A stretch of DNA of 64,000 bases. It comes from an uncultured Bacteroidota bacterium (GTDB lineage: Bacteria > Bacteroidota > Bacteroidia > Flavobacteriales > Flavobacteriaceae). The translations under genes and the position numbers were made by a program. Shown in pieces: positions 24,485 through 33,043 of the stretch. The DNA lies in NCBI GenBank assembly GCA_902546725.1, contig CACCLB010000006.1:56817-120816 (forward strand), written 5' to 3'. The notes beneath the pieces were generated by a model. It was not told the origin of the DNA. It ran no database searches and saw nothing but the letters and a program-made list of their open reading frames with translations. The first letter of the stretch is position 1, and every line of letters begins with the position of its first letter.

Positions 24485-26155
24485 ATGGAGCGATCCCTAC
24501 ATTTTATTGAGCATATTGTTGAGGAAGACTTTAAAAACGGATATTCAAAATCTGATTTACGTTTTCGTTTTCCACCAGAACCAAATGGATATTTACACAT
24601 TGGTCACGTTAAAGCGATATGTATAAACTTTAATCTTGGGGAGCGGTATAATGCCCCTGTGAATCTCCGCTTTGACGACACCAATCCCGCTAAAGAAGAG
24701 CAACAATTTGTTGATGCTATAAAAGAAAACATTAAATGGCTGGGTTATCAATGGGACGCAGAGTGTTATGCATCAGATTATTTTGAACAATTGTATGTAT
24801 GGGCAGTGGAGCTCATTGAAAAAAATCTAGCTTATGTGGACTCCCAACCTTCTGAAGACATTGCACAGCAAAAGGGAACACCAACTAAAGCCGGAACGGA
24901 CAGTCCTTTTCGAAACCGATCTATAGCAGAAAATAAGCAGCTTTTTGAAGAGATGAAAGCTGGTAAACACCCAGAAGGAGCTCATGTTCTCAGAGCTAAA
25001 ATTGATATGGCATCATCGAATATGTTGCTGCGTGACCCTGTGATGTATAGAATCATGTATAAGACTCACCACAGAACAGCTGACGATTGGTGCATTTATC
25101 CATTATACGATTGGACGCATGGTCAATCAGACTATGTTGAGCAAGTCTCTCACTCGCTCTGTTCATTGGAGTTTAAACCGCATAGGGATTTATACGATTG
25201 GTTTTTAGATGCCCTTAGTCCATTAAAGGAGTCCCTTAGGCCAAAACAGACTGAGTTTGCAAGGATGAATTTATCCTATACAGTTACCAGTAAAAGAAAG
25301 CTTGCGAGCTTAATCGAAGAGGGTATTGTCTCTGGCTGGGATGATCCAAGAATGCCAACTATAGCAGGTTTAAGAAGACGAGGATATACCCCCCAGGCTC
25401 TCCGTAATTTTGTAGACGCTGCAGGTGTTGCAAAAAGAGATAATGTCATCGATATGTCCCTTTTAGAATACTCGGTTAGAGAGGACCTCAATCAAACAGC
25501 TCCCCGAGTTATGGCAGTACTAAATCCAGTTAAACTCACCATTTCCAATTATCCAGAAGGAGAAACCGAAAATTTAGAAGGAGAAATTAATCCAGAACAG
25601 CCTGAGCTTGGAACAAGAAGCCTTCCCCTTTCAAAGCATTTATATATCGAACAAGAAGACTTTAAGGAAGAAGCAAACCGGAAGTTTTTTAGGTTGACTT
25701 TAGGTAAGGAAGTTCGATTAAAAAACGCTTATATTATTAAAGGAGAATCTGTAATTAAAGATGCATCAGGAAACGTTACAGAAATAATATGTACTTACGA
25801 CCCAAAAAGTAAAAGCGGTAGCGGGACGGAAGAGAGTCAACGTAAAGTGAAAGGCACCTTGCACTGGGTGAGTATTGATCATGCGGTCCCGATTGAAGTT
25901 CGTCTTTACGACCGGCTTTTCCAAGAAGAAGCTCCCGATCAAAATAAAAATGTTGATTTTAAGCAGCATTTAAATCCCAACTCATTAAGCACTCAAAATG
26001 GTTTTGCAGAACCGAGTCTCCAATCAGCAAAAGCAGGAGAACGGTTTCAATTCCAACGCTTGGGCTATTTTGTTGTTGATCCAGACAGCAGTACAACACA
26101 GTTGATTTTCAACAAAACAGTAGGATTACGAGATAATTGGGCGAAAAAGGTTTAG
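24485..26155 (+). CDS. glnS: Glutaminyl-tRNA synthetase
   Basis: This is a 556-residue class I synthetase, close to the 554 residues of the E. coli enzyme. The HIGH motif appears in PPEPNGYLHIGHVKA and the KMSKS-like motif in LSYTVTSKRKL, with the Gln-tRNA binding region PTIAGLRRRGYTP. The beta-barrel anticodon domains fill the last 200 residues. The start ATG at 24485 (MERSLHFIEHIVEEDF) fits the family; a TTG upstream is rejected. Its stop shares a TTAG tetramer with the convergent SPFH gene. Having glnS implies direct Gln-tRNA(Gln) charging. Confidence 0.96.
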   Translation: MERSLHFIEHIVEEDFKNGYSKSDLRFRFPPEPNGYLHIGHVKAICINFNLGERYNAPVNLRFDDTNPAKEEQQFVDAIKENIKWLGYQWDAECYASDYFEQLYVWAVELIEKNLAYVDSQPSEDIAQQKGTPTKAGTDSPFRNRSIAENKQLFEEMKAGKHPEGAHVLRAKIDMASSNMLLRDPVMYRIMYKTHHRTADDWCIYPLYDWTHGQSDYVEQVSHSLCSLEFKPHRDLYDWFLDALSPLKESLRPKQTEFARMNLSYTVTSKRKLASLIEEGIVSGWDDPRMPTIAGLRRRGYTPQALRNFVDAAGVAKRDNVIDMSLLEYSVREDLNQTAPRVMAVLNPVKLTISNYPEGETENLEGEINPEQPELGTRSLPLSKHLYIEQEDFKEEANRKFFRLTLGKEVRLKNAYIIKGESVIKDASGNVTEIICTYDPKSKSGSGTEESQRKVKGTLHWVSIDHAVPIEVRLYDRLFQEEAPDQNKNVDFKQHLNPNSLSTQNGFAEPSLQSAKAGERFQFQRLGYFVVDPDSSTTQLIFNKTVGLRDNWAKKV

Positions 26156-27090
26156 GAGTCTGACTCCGAGTTTTTATCTTTTTTCTTTTGATTTTCCGCC
26201 TTCATCGCTTCTCCGATTTGATTACTAGCCGTAAAGGAAGCAACCATATTATTTAACATTTCACTTCCGGCTTGGGGTGAATTTGGCAATAAAATTAAAT
26301 TGCTATTGGTTTCTTCTCCAATTGACTGTAGGGTGTCGTAGTGTTGGGTAACGACAATTAGGGCCGAAGCCTCTTGGGAATTAATTCCAACTCCGTTGAG
26401 CACGTCTACTGACTCTTCAAGCCCTCGAGCGATTTCCCTTCTTTGGTCGGCTATCCCCTGACCTTGAAGACGCTTGCTTTCTGCTTCAGCCTTTGCTTTT
26501 TCAACGATTAATATACGTTCAGCATCACCTTCATATTGAGCAGCTACTTTTTTACGTTCAGCAGCATTGATACGGTTCATTGCAGCTTTTACCTCACTAT
26601 CAGGGTCAATGTCAGTTACTAAAGCTTTAATGATATCATACCCGTAATTAATCATGGCATCATTTAATTCACCCTTTACTGCATTGGCAATTTCGTCTTT
26701 CTTTTCAAATACATCGTCCAGCTTCATTTTGGGAACTACTGCACGGACAACATCAAATACATAAGAGGTAATCTGATCCTGTGGATAGTCTAACTTATAG
26801 AAAGCATCATATACTTTTTCTTGAACCACTTTGTATTGAACGGAAACCTTAAGCTTTACAAAGACATCGTCTTTGGTTTTTGTTTCGACGATCACATCTA
26901 ATTGAAGAATTTTCAGACTAATTCTTCCAGCTATTCTATCAATAAAAGGGATTTTAAAGTGTAAACCGGATTGTCGAATGGCTAAAAACCGCCCAAACCG
27001 CTCAACGATGGCAGCAGTTTGTTGTTTTACTACAAAAAGCCCTGTCAATAATACGAGGACTAATATTCCAATAAGTACGTAAGGAGTCAT
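26152..27090 (-). CDS. SPFH domain/band 7 membrane protein
   Basis: This is a 312-residue protein with one N-terminal membrane helix (residues 4-22) and a stomatin/prohibitin-like SPFH domain (QQTAAIVERFGRF, then GLHFKIPFID and KTKDDVFVKLKVSVQYKV). A coiled-coil region rich in Ala, Glu and Arg follows (ERKKVAAQYEGDAERILIV, AEAESKRLQGQGIADQRR). It resembles QmcA-like stomatins that scaffold membrane domains or proteases; the function here is not known. It starts 5 bases after the gltX stop, so the two form an operon. Confidence 0.88.
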   Translation of the reverse strand: MTPYVLIGILVLVLLTGLFVVKQQTAAIVERFGRFLAIRQSGLHFKIPFIDRIAGRISLKILQLDVIVETKTKDDVFVKLKVSVQYKVVQEKVYDAFYKLDYPQDQITSYVFDVVRAVVPKMKLDDVFEKKDEIANAVKGELNDAMINYGYDIIKALVTDIDPDSEVKAAMNRINAAERKKVAAQYEGDAERILIVEKAKAEAESKRLQGQGIADQRREIARGLEESVDVLNGVGINSQEASALIVVTQHYDTLQSIGEETNSNLILLPNSPQAGSEMLNNMVASFTASNQIGEAMKAENQKKKDKNSESDS

Positions 27091-27095
27091 AAGAT

Positions 27096-28580
27096 TTAAG
27101 TTTTTGAATTAAAAAAGGAAATAGCTAAAGCTATTCGATTCAAAGTTACATTTTTCCCTAAAATGCTACAAATTTTAAATAAGTCAGGCCCAGCAAGTTT
27201 ACCAACCAAAGCGATGCGCAGTGACTGCATCATCACGCCGGTATTAATTTCATTCTCTTTAGCCCAAGGCATTAAAGCTTCTTTCAATCCGCTTAGATCG
27301 TTTAGATCGTTTATAACACCACTTATAGCCGCCATTATATCGGAAGCCCCTTTGGAAAGTAGTTTTCGAACAATTTTTTCATCATAGCTTTCAGGATCTT
27401 GCATCCATCCAATCTCTTTTGCCAAATCATTCAACGTAAACAGACGTTCTTTTAGAAGCTCCAACAAAGCAAGGTGTTTTGACGAATCAACCCCTTGAAG
27501 CTGTTTTTTTATTAAATCGTAATGGTATACATCTGTTGCTTCCATTGCGTTCAAATGCTGATGATTTATCCATTTTGCTTTTTCGTAATCAAAGCGCGCC
27601 CCCCCTTTTTGAATTCCTTGGACACTAAAATTACTTTCTAATTCTTTTAAACTATAGACCTCCTGTTCAGTTCCACTGTTCCAGCCCAATAGCGCAAGAT
27701 AATTTATAAAGCCCTCGGCTAAAAAACCGCTTTCTTTAAAGCCTATAGCAGTATCTCCCCAATTCAAAGGAAATACAGGAAACCCGTCTTTGTCACCATC
27801 TCTTTTGGATAGTTTTCCCTTACCAGAAGGTTTTAAAATCAGGGGCAAGTGCATAAATTGAGGGGCGGCCCAATCAAAAGCATCATACAATAGTTGATGT
27901 ATTGGCAAAGAGGGAAGCCACTCTTCGCCCCTTATTACTGTGGTTATTTCCATCAGGTGATCGTCAACCACATTAGCAAAGTGATAGGTCGGCATACCGT
28001 CTGCTTTGAGGAGTATTTTATCGTCTAATAAATCACTGTCCTGTTGGATCGTTCCTCTAATTTCATCATAAACCGTAATGATGTTTCCTGGATCTACCTT
28101 TAACCTTACAACATAATCTCCTTTCAATTGAGCATTAACATCAGCTTTAGTCAGGCTTAAACTATTGTTGAATTGCATTCGGTTCTCAGCTCCATATCTA
28201 AAGGTATCTCCTTTGATTTCTGCATTTTTTCTCGCTTCGGCTAAGGTTTCGGCATCATCAAAAGCATAATATGCCTTGCCCCTAGCAATGAGCTCTTGTA
28301 TGTGCTGTTGGTAGATAGCTTTCCGCTCACTCTGTCTGTAAGGTCCAAAAGCACCTCCATTTGACGGTCCTTCATCAGGGATCATTCCAGCCCATTCTAA
28401 AGCATTCTGTATATAGGTTTCACTGCCCTCAACATAACGGTTTTGGTCTGTATCCTCTATTCTAAGTATAAAGACCCCCTTGTTTTTCTTAGCAAAAAGG
28501 TAGCTAAATAAGGCAGTTCTTACGCCTCCAATATGTAAAGGTCCAGTAGGACTAGGTGCAAATCGTACCTTTGTCTCCAT
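27096..28580 (-). CDS. gltX: Glutamyl-tRNA synthetase
   Basis: This is a 494-residue class I synthetase. The HIGH-type motif is FAPSPTGPLHIGGVRTA and the KMSKS-type motif is GKLSKRDGDKDG. The start METKVRFAPSPT at 28580 agrees with the family, and a promoter box precedes it by 10 bases. It charges tRNA(Glu) with glutamate. The presence of both gltX and glnS means a discriminating enzyme is expected. It is divergent from ybeY. Confidence 0.96.
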   Translation of the reverse strand: METKVRFAPSPTGPLHIGGVRTALFSYLFAKKNKGVFILRIEDTDQNRYVEGSETYIQNALEWAGMIPDEGPSNGGAFGPYRQSERKAIYQQHIQELIARGKAYYAFDDAETLAEARKNAEIKGDTFRYGAENRMQFNNSLSLTKADVNAQLKGDYVVRLKVDPGNIITVYDEIRGTIQQDSDLLDDKILLKADGMPTYHFANVVDDHLMEITTVIRGEEWLPSLPIHQLLYDAFDWAAPQFMHLPLILKPSGKGKLSKRDGDKDGFPVFPLNWGDTAIGFKESGFLAEGFINYLALLGWNSGTEQEVYSLKELESNFSVQGIQKGGARFDYEKAKWINHQHLNAMEATDVYHYDLIKKQLQGVDSSKHLALLELLKERLFTLNDLAKEIGWMQDPESYDEKIVRKLLSKGASDIMAAISGVINDLNDLSGLKEALMPWAKENEINTGVMMQSLRIALVGKLAGPDLFKICSILGKNVTLNRIALAISFFNSKT

Positions 28581-28590
28581 TTTTTTCCTG

Positions 28591-28598
28591 CAAAGATA
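28591..28598 (-). promoter_or_regulatory. -7 box for gltX
   Basis: Minus-strand TATCTTTG, 10 bases before the gltX ATG. Confidence 0.55.
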
Positions 28599-28641
28599 AC
28601 AGCTTCCAAACATTTATAAGCGGCACACCTTATAAATCCTT

Positions 28642-28649
28642 TATATTTG
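28642..28649 (+). promoter_or_regulatory. -7 box TATATTTG for ybeY and mnmG
   Basis: TATATTTG fits TAnnTTTG and ends 14 bases before the proposed ATT start of ybeY at 28664. There is no ATG, GTG or TTG in the ybeY frame between this box and codon 28721. Confidence 0.55.
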
Positions 28650-28663
28650 CAAAAATTAGAGAC

Positions 28664-29089
28664 ATTATCCTATTCAATAACATACCCGATTACATATCAG
28701 CTGAAGAGCTTAGGACTGCTATGGAATCCTATGTTAGCACATTTGGCTTTTCTATCGACCGACTGGCTTACAATTTTATTTCCAAGGAACGCATGCTTGA
28801 GCTCAACCAAAAATTTCTTAGCCACGCTACCGATACGGATATTATCACGTTTGATTACACCAAAAATAAATCTCTCAGCGCAGAAATTTTTATTTCTTTA
28901 TGGGCTGTGGGCCTCTCAGCAAAAGAGGAGTCACAAAGCACTGAAAATGAAACCCTTAGAGTTCTGGTTCACGGCATTTTACACTGTTTAGGGCATAAAG
29001 ACGCCAATACTGAGCAGAAATTAAAAATGCGGGAATTAGAAGATGACTTTATAAAAATGTTCCACGTGAAACAAAACAGCCATGTTTGA
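28664..29089 (+). CDS. ybeY: Endoribonuclease YbeY, probable ATT start
   Basis: This is a zinc-dependent rRNA maturation and quality-control endonuclease. The metal motif HGILHCLGHKD (HGxxHxxGH) is intact, as is TDIITFDYT. Flavobacterial YbeY proteins, as I recall, begin M-I-x-F-N; here the aligned residues are encoded ATT ATC CTA TTC AAT, so the start appears to be the rare codon ATT at 28664, giving 141 residues. The next in-frame ATG (28721) would remove the first strand and helix, and a GTG at 28556 lies upstream of the promoter and inside gltX. The 3' end encodes MFHVKQ and contains a parS-like site. It overlaps mnmG by 8 bases. Confidence 0.85.
   Translation: MILFNNIPDYISAEELRTAMESYVSTFGFSIDRLAYNFISKERMLELNQKFLSHATDTDIITFDYTKNKSLSAEIFISLWAVGLSAKEESQSTENETLRVLVHGILHCLGHKDANTEQKLKMRELEDDFIKMFHVKQNSHV
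29058..29073. promoter_or_regulatory. parS: parS-like ParB binding site inside ybeY
   Basis: TGTTCCACGTGAAACA differs by one base from the canonical bacterial parS TGTTTCACGTGAAACA. It overlaps the ybeY codons for Met-Phe-His-Val-Lys-Gln, close to the end of the gene. The perfect copy at 30961-30976 supports it. Confidence 0.75.
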
Positions 29090-30953
29090 TTCTTTTTTTG
29101 ATGTGATTGTAGTCGGTGCTGGTCATGCGGGTTGCGAAGCAGCAGCAGCAGCAGCAAATCTTGGGTCTAAGACGCTTTTAGTCACTATGAACCTGCAGAA
29201 TGTTGCTCAAATGTCGTGTAATCCCGCTATGGGGGGTATCGCTAAAGGACAGATTGTGAGAGAGATAGACGCTTTAGGCGGCTACTCAGGAATTGCCTCA
29301 GACCGAAGTGCAATCCAATATAAAATGCTGAACCAATCTAAAGGTCCAGCCATGTGGAGTCCACGAGTTCAGTCAGACCGCAGCTTGTTTACGCTTGAAT
29401 GGCGATCGCTTTTAGAAAAAACATCCAATCTTGATTTTTATCAAGACATGGTAGTAGATCTTATTGTAGACAAAGATCATGTTATTGGAGTAGTTACTTC
29501 TTTAGGCTTAAAAATTTACAGTAAAACAGTAGTACTCACCAATGGCACCTTTCTTAACGGCTTGATTCATATAGGAGAAAAGAACTTTGGAGGAGGTCGC
29601 GCAGGAGAAAAGGCCTCAACAGGATTAACAGCCGCTCTTCAAGAGTTAGGGTTTACAGCCGGACGTATGAAAACCGGAACTCCACCGCGTGTTGACGGTC
29701 GTTCTTTAAACTTCAGTAAAATGGAAGAGCAGCCGGGAGATATTAAACCCTCAAAGTTCTCTTTTACGGAATTGACCAAACCCCTTGAAAAGCAACGCAG
29801 CTGTTACATTACCCATACTAATGAAGAAGTACATGATTTGTTGCGTACAGGTTTCGACCGATCACCGATGTTTAATGGGTCGATACAAAGTACAGGTCCT
29901 CGATATTGTCCTTCTATTGAAGACAAGATCAATCGTTTTAGCGACAAGTCGCAGCACCAAATATTTGTTGAACCCGAAGGATGGGACACGGTTGAGGTTT
30001 ACGTCAATGGATTTTCAACCTCACTTCCAGACGACATTCAATACAAAGCTTTAAAACAGGTAAGAGGCTTTGAACAGGTCAAGTTTTTTAGACCAGGCTA
30101 TGCAATTGAGTATGACTACTTCCCTCCCACTCAACTCTTTCATAGTTTAGAAACAAAAAGAATTCAGAATTTATTTTTTGCAGGGCAAATCAATGGTACC
30201 ACCGGTTATGAGGAAGCCGGAGCTCAAGGGATCATGGCAGGGATAAATGCGCATCTAAAATGCCAAAATAAAACCCCGTTTATTTTAGGTAGAGAAGAAG
30301 CCTATATTGGCGTATTGATTGACGATCTTATTCTAAAAGGTACTGACGAACCTTACCGAATGTTTACCTCCAGGGCTGAATACCGCACCTTGTTAAGACA
30401 AGACAATGCAGATCAGCGATTGACACCCAAAGCCTACGCATTGGGCTTGGCATCTGATGAGCGCATGAGAGCTGTGGAGAAAAAGGAAAAATTAAGTAAT
30501 GCGTTAGTTTCTTTTTTAAAAAAGACGAGCTACGACCTTGAAGAGGCGAATAATTTACTTCAAGACAAAGAAGATGTAGCTGTAAAACAAACAGATAAGT
30601 TTGCCAAACTACTTTCTCGCCCGAACATAAAACGAGAGGATTTATTACGCTTTCAAAATGTTACCGCTTTCCTTGAAGAAAAGAATATGGACGACGTCAT
30701 CTTAGAACAGGCAGAAATTGAAATCAAATACGCAGGTTATATCGAAAAGGAAAAGCGGACAGCGGATAAGCTAAAGCGTCTTGAAAACATCAAAATACCT
30801 AAGGCTTTCGATTACGATCGACTGGCTTCCTTATCCCATGAGGCTAAGGAAAAGCTGAATAAAATTCAACCCACTACCCTTGCACAAGCATCTAGAATCA
30901 GTGGGATCAACCCTAGCGACATCAGTGTGCTGCTGGTCAGCATGGGACGCTAA
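29082..30953 (+). CDS. mnmG: tRNA U34 carboxymethylaminomethyl synthase subunit MnmG
   Basis: This is a 623-residue FAD protein (formerly GidA). FAD binding is shown by VVGAGHAGCEAAAAAA, followed by MSCNPAMGGIAKGQIVREID, and the family signature TGRMKTGTPPR appears as AGRMKTGTPPRVDGRS. With MnmE it modifies the wobble uridine of several tRNAs. It starts 8 bases before the ybeY stop. In many bacteria gidA lies near oriC; here it is flanked by two parS sites. Full length and intact. Confidence 0.96.
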   Translation: MFDSFFDVIVVGAGHAGCEAAAAAANLGSKTLLVTMNLQNVAQMSCNPAMGGIAKGQIVREIDALGGYSGIASDRSAIQYKMLNQSKGPAMWSPRVQSDRSLFTLEWRSLLEKTSNLDFYQDMVVDLIVDKDHVIGVVTSLGLKIYSKTVVLTNGTFLNGLIHIGEKNFGGGRAGEKASTGLTAALQELGFTAGRMKTGTPPRVDGRSLNFSKMEEQPGDIKPSKFSFTELTKPLEKQRSCYITHTNEEVHDLLRTGFDRSPMFNGSIQSTGPRYCPSIEDKINRFSDKSQHQIFVEPEGWDTVEVYVNGFSTSLPDDIQYKALKQVRGFEQVKFFRPGYAIEYDYFPPTQLFHSLETKRIQNLFFAGQINGTTGYEEAGAQGIMAGINAHLKCQNKTPFILGREEAYIGVLIDDLILKGTDEPYRMFTSRAEYRTLLRQDNADQRLTPKAYALGLASDERMRAVEKKEKLSNALVSFLKKTSYDLEEANNLLQDKEDVAVKQTDKFAKLLSRPNIKREDLLRFQNVTAFLEEKNMDDVILEQAEIEIKYAGYIEKEKRTADKLKRLENIKIPKAFDYDRLASLSHEAKEKLNKIQPTTLAQASRISGINPSDISVLLVSMGR

Positions 30954-30960
30954 GGGCAAA

Positions 30961-30976
30961 TGTTTCACGTGAAACA
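30961..30976. promoter_or_regulatory. parS: parS centromere site, perfect match
   Basis: TGTTTCACGTGAAACA, the canonical ParB binding site, lies 7 bases after the mnmG stop and 3 bases before the next ATG. It is a perfect 16-base palindrome. parS sites cluster around the replication origin and load ParB for chromosome segregation. Confidence 0.9.
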
Positions 30977-30979
30977 CCT

Positions 30980-31822
30980 ATGAAGTCAACACATAAAACA
31001 ATAGAAGTTCAAGATCACTTAGTTTCAGGGGAGATCTTTTCAGTTCACTTTGACTCTTCAGGAAATTTAGGAAGAACCATTGTTAGAGACGATTTAAATA
31101 TATCAGATTATTATCCTGATGATGACTATGTTTCTCATCAAGAGCAACCTAAGGGGCTAAAGGGAATTTTATACGCTATTGCACAAAAATTAATGTTGAG
31201 GTATAAACTCAAGGTTCTTCTAAAACACAGCAAACAAAAAAAATTACTCGATATTGGAGGAGGTATCGGAGTCTTTGCTAATTCTTTGAAGACAAAAGGC
31301 TATAATGTATCATTAACGGAGCCGAATTTAAAAGCGCGTCAAATAGTGGAAAAAAAAGGGATAAAATCATATGCCAATATTGATGATCTTCCACTAAAAG
31401 AGACCTATTCCATTTTAACTCTGTGGCACGTCTTGGAGCATATTAGCGACCTGGATTCTACCCTTGAAAAGCACAGTAACCTGCTAAAAAACAATGGCTT
31501 ACTAATAGTAGCAGTGCCAAATATAGCCAGTTATGATGCGAGCTATTACGGACCTTATTGGGCAGCATACGATGTTCCTAGACACTTATGGCACTTTAAA
31601 CCAGAAGGACTTGTTCACAAGTTAAAAGCTCATGGCTTTGGATTATTAAAAACCTATCCTCTTTGGTTTGATTCCTTTTATATTTCAATTTTATCAGAAA
31701 CCTATGCCAAAAGAAAACTTCCTTTTTTAAGAGGCCTTGTTATTGGCTTGTATTCGAACTTGAAAGCGCTGCTAACAAAAGAATATTCCTCCAAAATTTA
31801 TGTGTTTCAAAAGCTTACTTAG
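30980..31822 (+). CDS. SAM-dependent methyltransferase
   Basis: This is a 280-residue class I methyltransferase. The SAM loop is KLLDIGGGIGVFANSL (motif I) and the later element is LWHVLEHISDLDSTLEK, as in the Methyltransf_23 group, whose members methylate small molecules, quinone precursors or sugars. The N-terminal 80 residues lack a recognised domain; hydrophobic segments near the C-terminus (FYISILSETYA, LRGLVIGLYSNLKAL) may contact membrane. A parS site lies 3 bases before its start. It ends inside the convergent holB by 8 bases. The substrate is unknown. Confidence 0.82.
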   Translation: MKSTHKTIEVQDHLVSGEIFSVHFDSSGNLGRTIVRDDLNISDYYPDDDYVSHQEQPKGLKGILYAIAQKLMLRYKLKVLLKHSKQKKLLDIGGGIGVFANSLKTKGYNVSLTEPNLKARQIVEKKGIKSYANIDDLPLKETYSILTLWHVLEHISDLDSTLEKHSNLLKNNGLLIVAVPNIASYDASYYGPYWAAYDVPRHLWHFKPEGLVHKLKAHGFGLLKTYPLWFDSFYISILSETYAKRKLPFLRGLVIGLYSNLKALLTKEYSSKIYVFQKLT

Positions 31823-32933
31823 GCATGGGAATATTGATTAGCCGAGTCAATTGTAAAGACATTTCAGCAAACATCATTTTAGCATTTGCGTTGCGTTGTA
31901 TGTAGTAATGCTGTTTTTCAAAAAGCGCTGTCAACTCTTGGATGTTTTTACTGTGAACAAAAGGAGCCAGTTTATCCATATCAAAGCCCGTTTCGGATTT
32001 ATAATGTACCAATTCATTTAAGTTGTAATTTTTTAAAAAGGCATCTCGAAAAAATTGTATTCCAAATCTCAGAAAAGCTTTTTGTTTTTCTCTTCCAAGC
32101 AAGGCCAATTCATTAGCCCAACTCATTAGATCTACCACAACATTTTTATTCCCCTTTGCTTTAAATGCAGCTCTAAGACCTTGGACCAAAAAAGCCTCAT
32201 ATACCTTTTCTTCCTTATCAGAAATTAGAGTGAGCAGCTTACTATAATTACCACCCGCCTGTTTGAGTAGCTGAAGATTATTCTCTTGATTCTCAGGGAT
32301 CATTCGAGCTAATGCGGATTCTTCTATTGGTCCTAAAGTTATTTCTTGACAACGCGAAAGTACGGTGGGTAAGACATTTTCGACACTCTCGCACAACAGT
32401 ATAAAATACGTGTTATCGGGTGGTTCTTCCAACAGCTTGAGAAAGGCATTGGCTGCAGCGGCGTTCATTTTTTCCAAGCCCCAAAGCACACAGACTTTAT
32501 TTCCCCCCCCAAAAGCTTTTAAATATAAATTCTGATGCAATTTTTCAATTTCAGAAACACCGATTAAACCCTGTTTATTCCCTACAGCTATATGATCAAA
32601 CCAATCTGTATAATCACCATATGGCTTTTCATTTAGAAATTCGTACCATTCAGAAATATAATCACTAGAGTAGACAAGCTTCTCAGTTCCTCTTTTTACA
32701 ACTGGATAAATAAAATGCAGATTCGGATTTTGACATATTTCACCTAAGGCTTTGATCTCTTTAAGGTCCTCGGAAATCTGCAATAATTCTAAAGCAAACT
32801 CAATTGCTAGCACAAGACCTCCTCGCCCACAAACAGAGTTAAATAGCTGAGCATGAGGAACTTGATTAGACTCAAGCAGGTAGGATAAGTGGTCTTTAGT
32901 TTTTTCCTGACCGATTGTATGTTTCCAAACCAT
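31815..32933 (-). CDS. holB: DNA polymerase III delta' subunit
   Basis: This is a 372-residue clamp-loader subunit. The start MVWKHTIGQEKTKDHL fits the family; the longer frame upstream is not conserved-looking. The P-loop region is degenerate (HAQLFNSVCGRGGLVLAIE), as expected for delta', which does not bind ATP. The later AAA+ features are present: VCVLWGLEKMNAAAANAFLKLLEEPP and the SRC motif VLSRCQEI. An 8-G run on the coding strand (32503-32510) encodes Gly-Gly-Gly. It is divergent from pgk, and a weak TATATTTA box (32937-32944) lies 3 bases before the ATG. Confidence 0.87.
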   Translation of the reverse strand: MVWKHTIGQEKTKDHLSYLLESNQVPHAQLFNSVCGRGGLVLAIEFALELLQISEDLKEIKALGEICQNPNLHFIYPVVKRGTEKLVYSSDYISEWYEFLNEKPYGDYTDWFDHIAVGNKQGLIGVSEIEKLHQNLYLKAFGGGNKVCVLWGLEKMNAAAANAFLKLLEEPPDNTYFILLCESVENVLPTVLSRCQEITLGPIEESALARMIPENQENNLQLLKQAGGNYSKLLTLISDKEEKVYEAFLVQGLRAAFKAKGNKNVVVDLMSWANELALLGREKQKAFLRFGIQFFRDAFLKNYNLNELVHYKSETGFDMDKLAPFVHSKNIQELTALFEKQHYYIQRNANAKMMFAEMSLQLTRLINIPMPK

Positions 32934-33019
32934 GAGTAAATATACAGTTACTGGTTCACATTTATGAAGGGCTTGTGGAACTTCTTTTAAAAATGCTATC
33001 GTAGCCATTTGCATTATCG

Positions 33020-33027
33020 TATTTTTG
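33020..33027 (+). promoter_or_regulatory. -7 box TATTTTTG for pgk
   Basis: TATTTTTG ends 16 bases before the pgk ATG. Confidence 0.5.
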
Positions 33028-33043
33028 CCCAAAATTTTACAAT

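Noticed and set aside
28556..28663. GTG start for ybeY giving a 177-residue protein
   Set aside because: It lies upstream of the promoter box at 28642-28649 and inside the divergent gltX start region, and the extra residues do not resemble YbeY.
32780..32860. holB as a pseudogene because its P-loop is degenerate
   Set aside because: Delta' subunits normally lack a working ATP site, and the rest of the protein, including the SRC motif, is intact.
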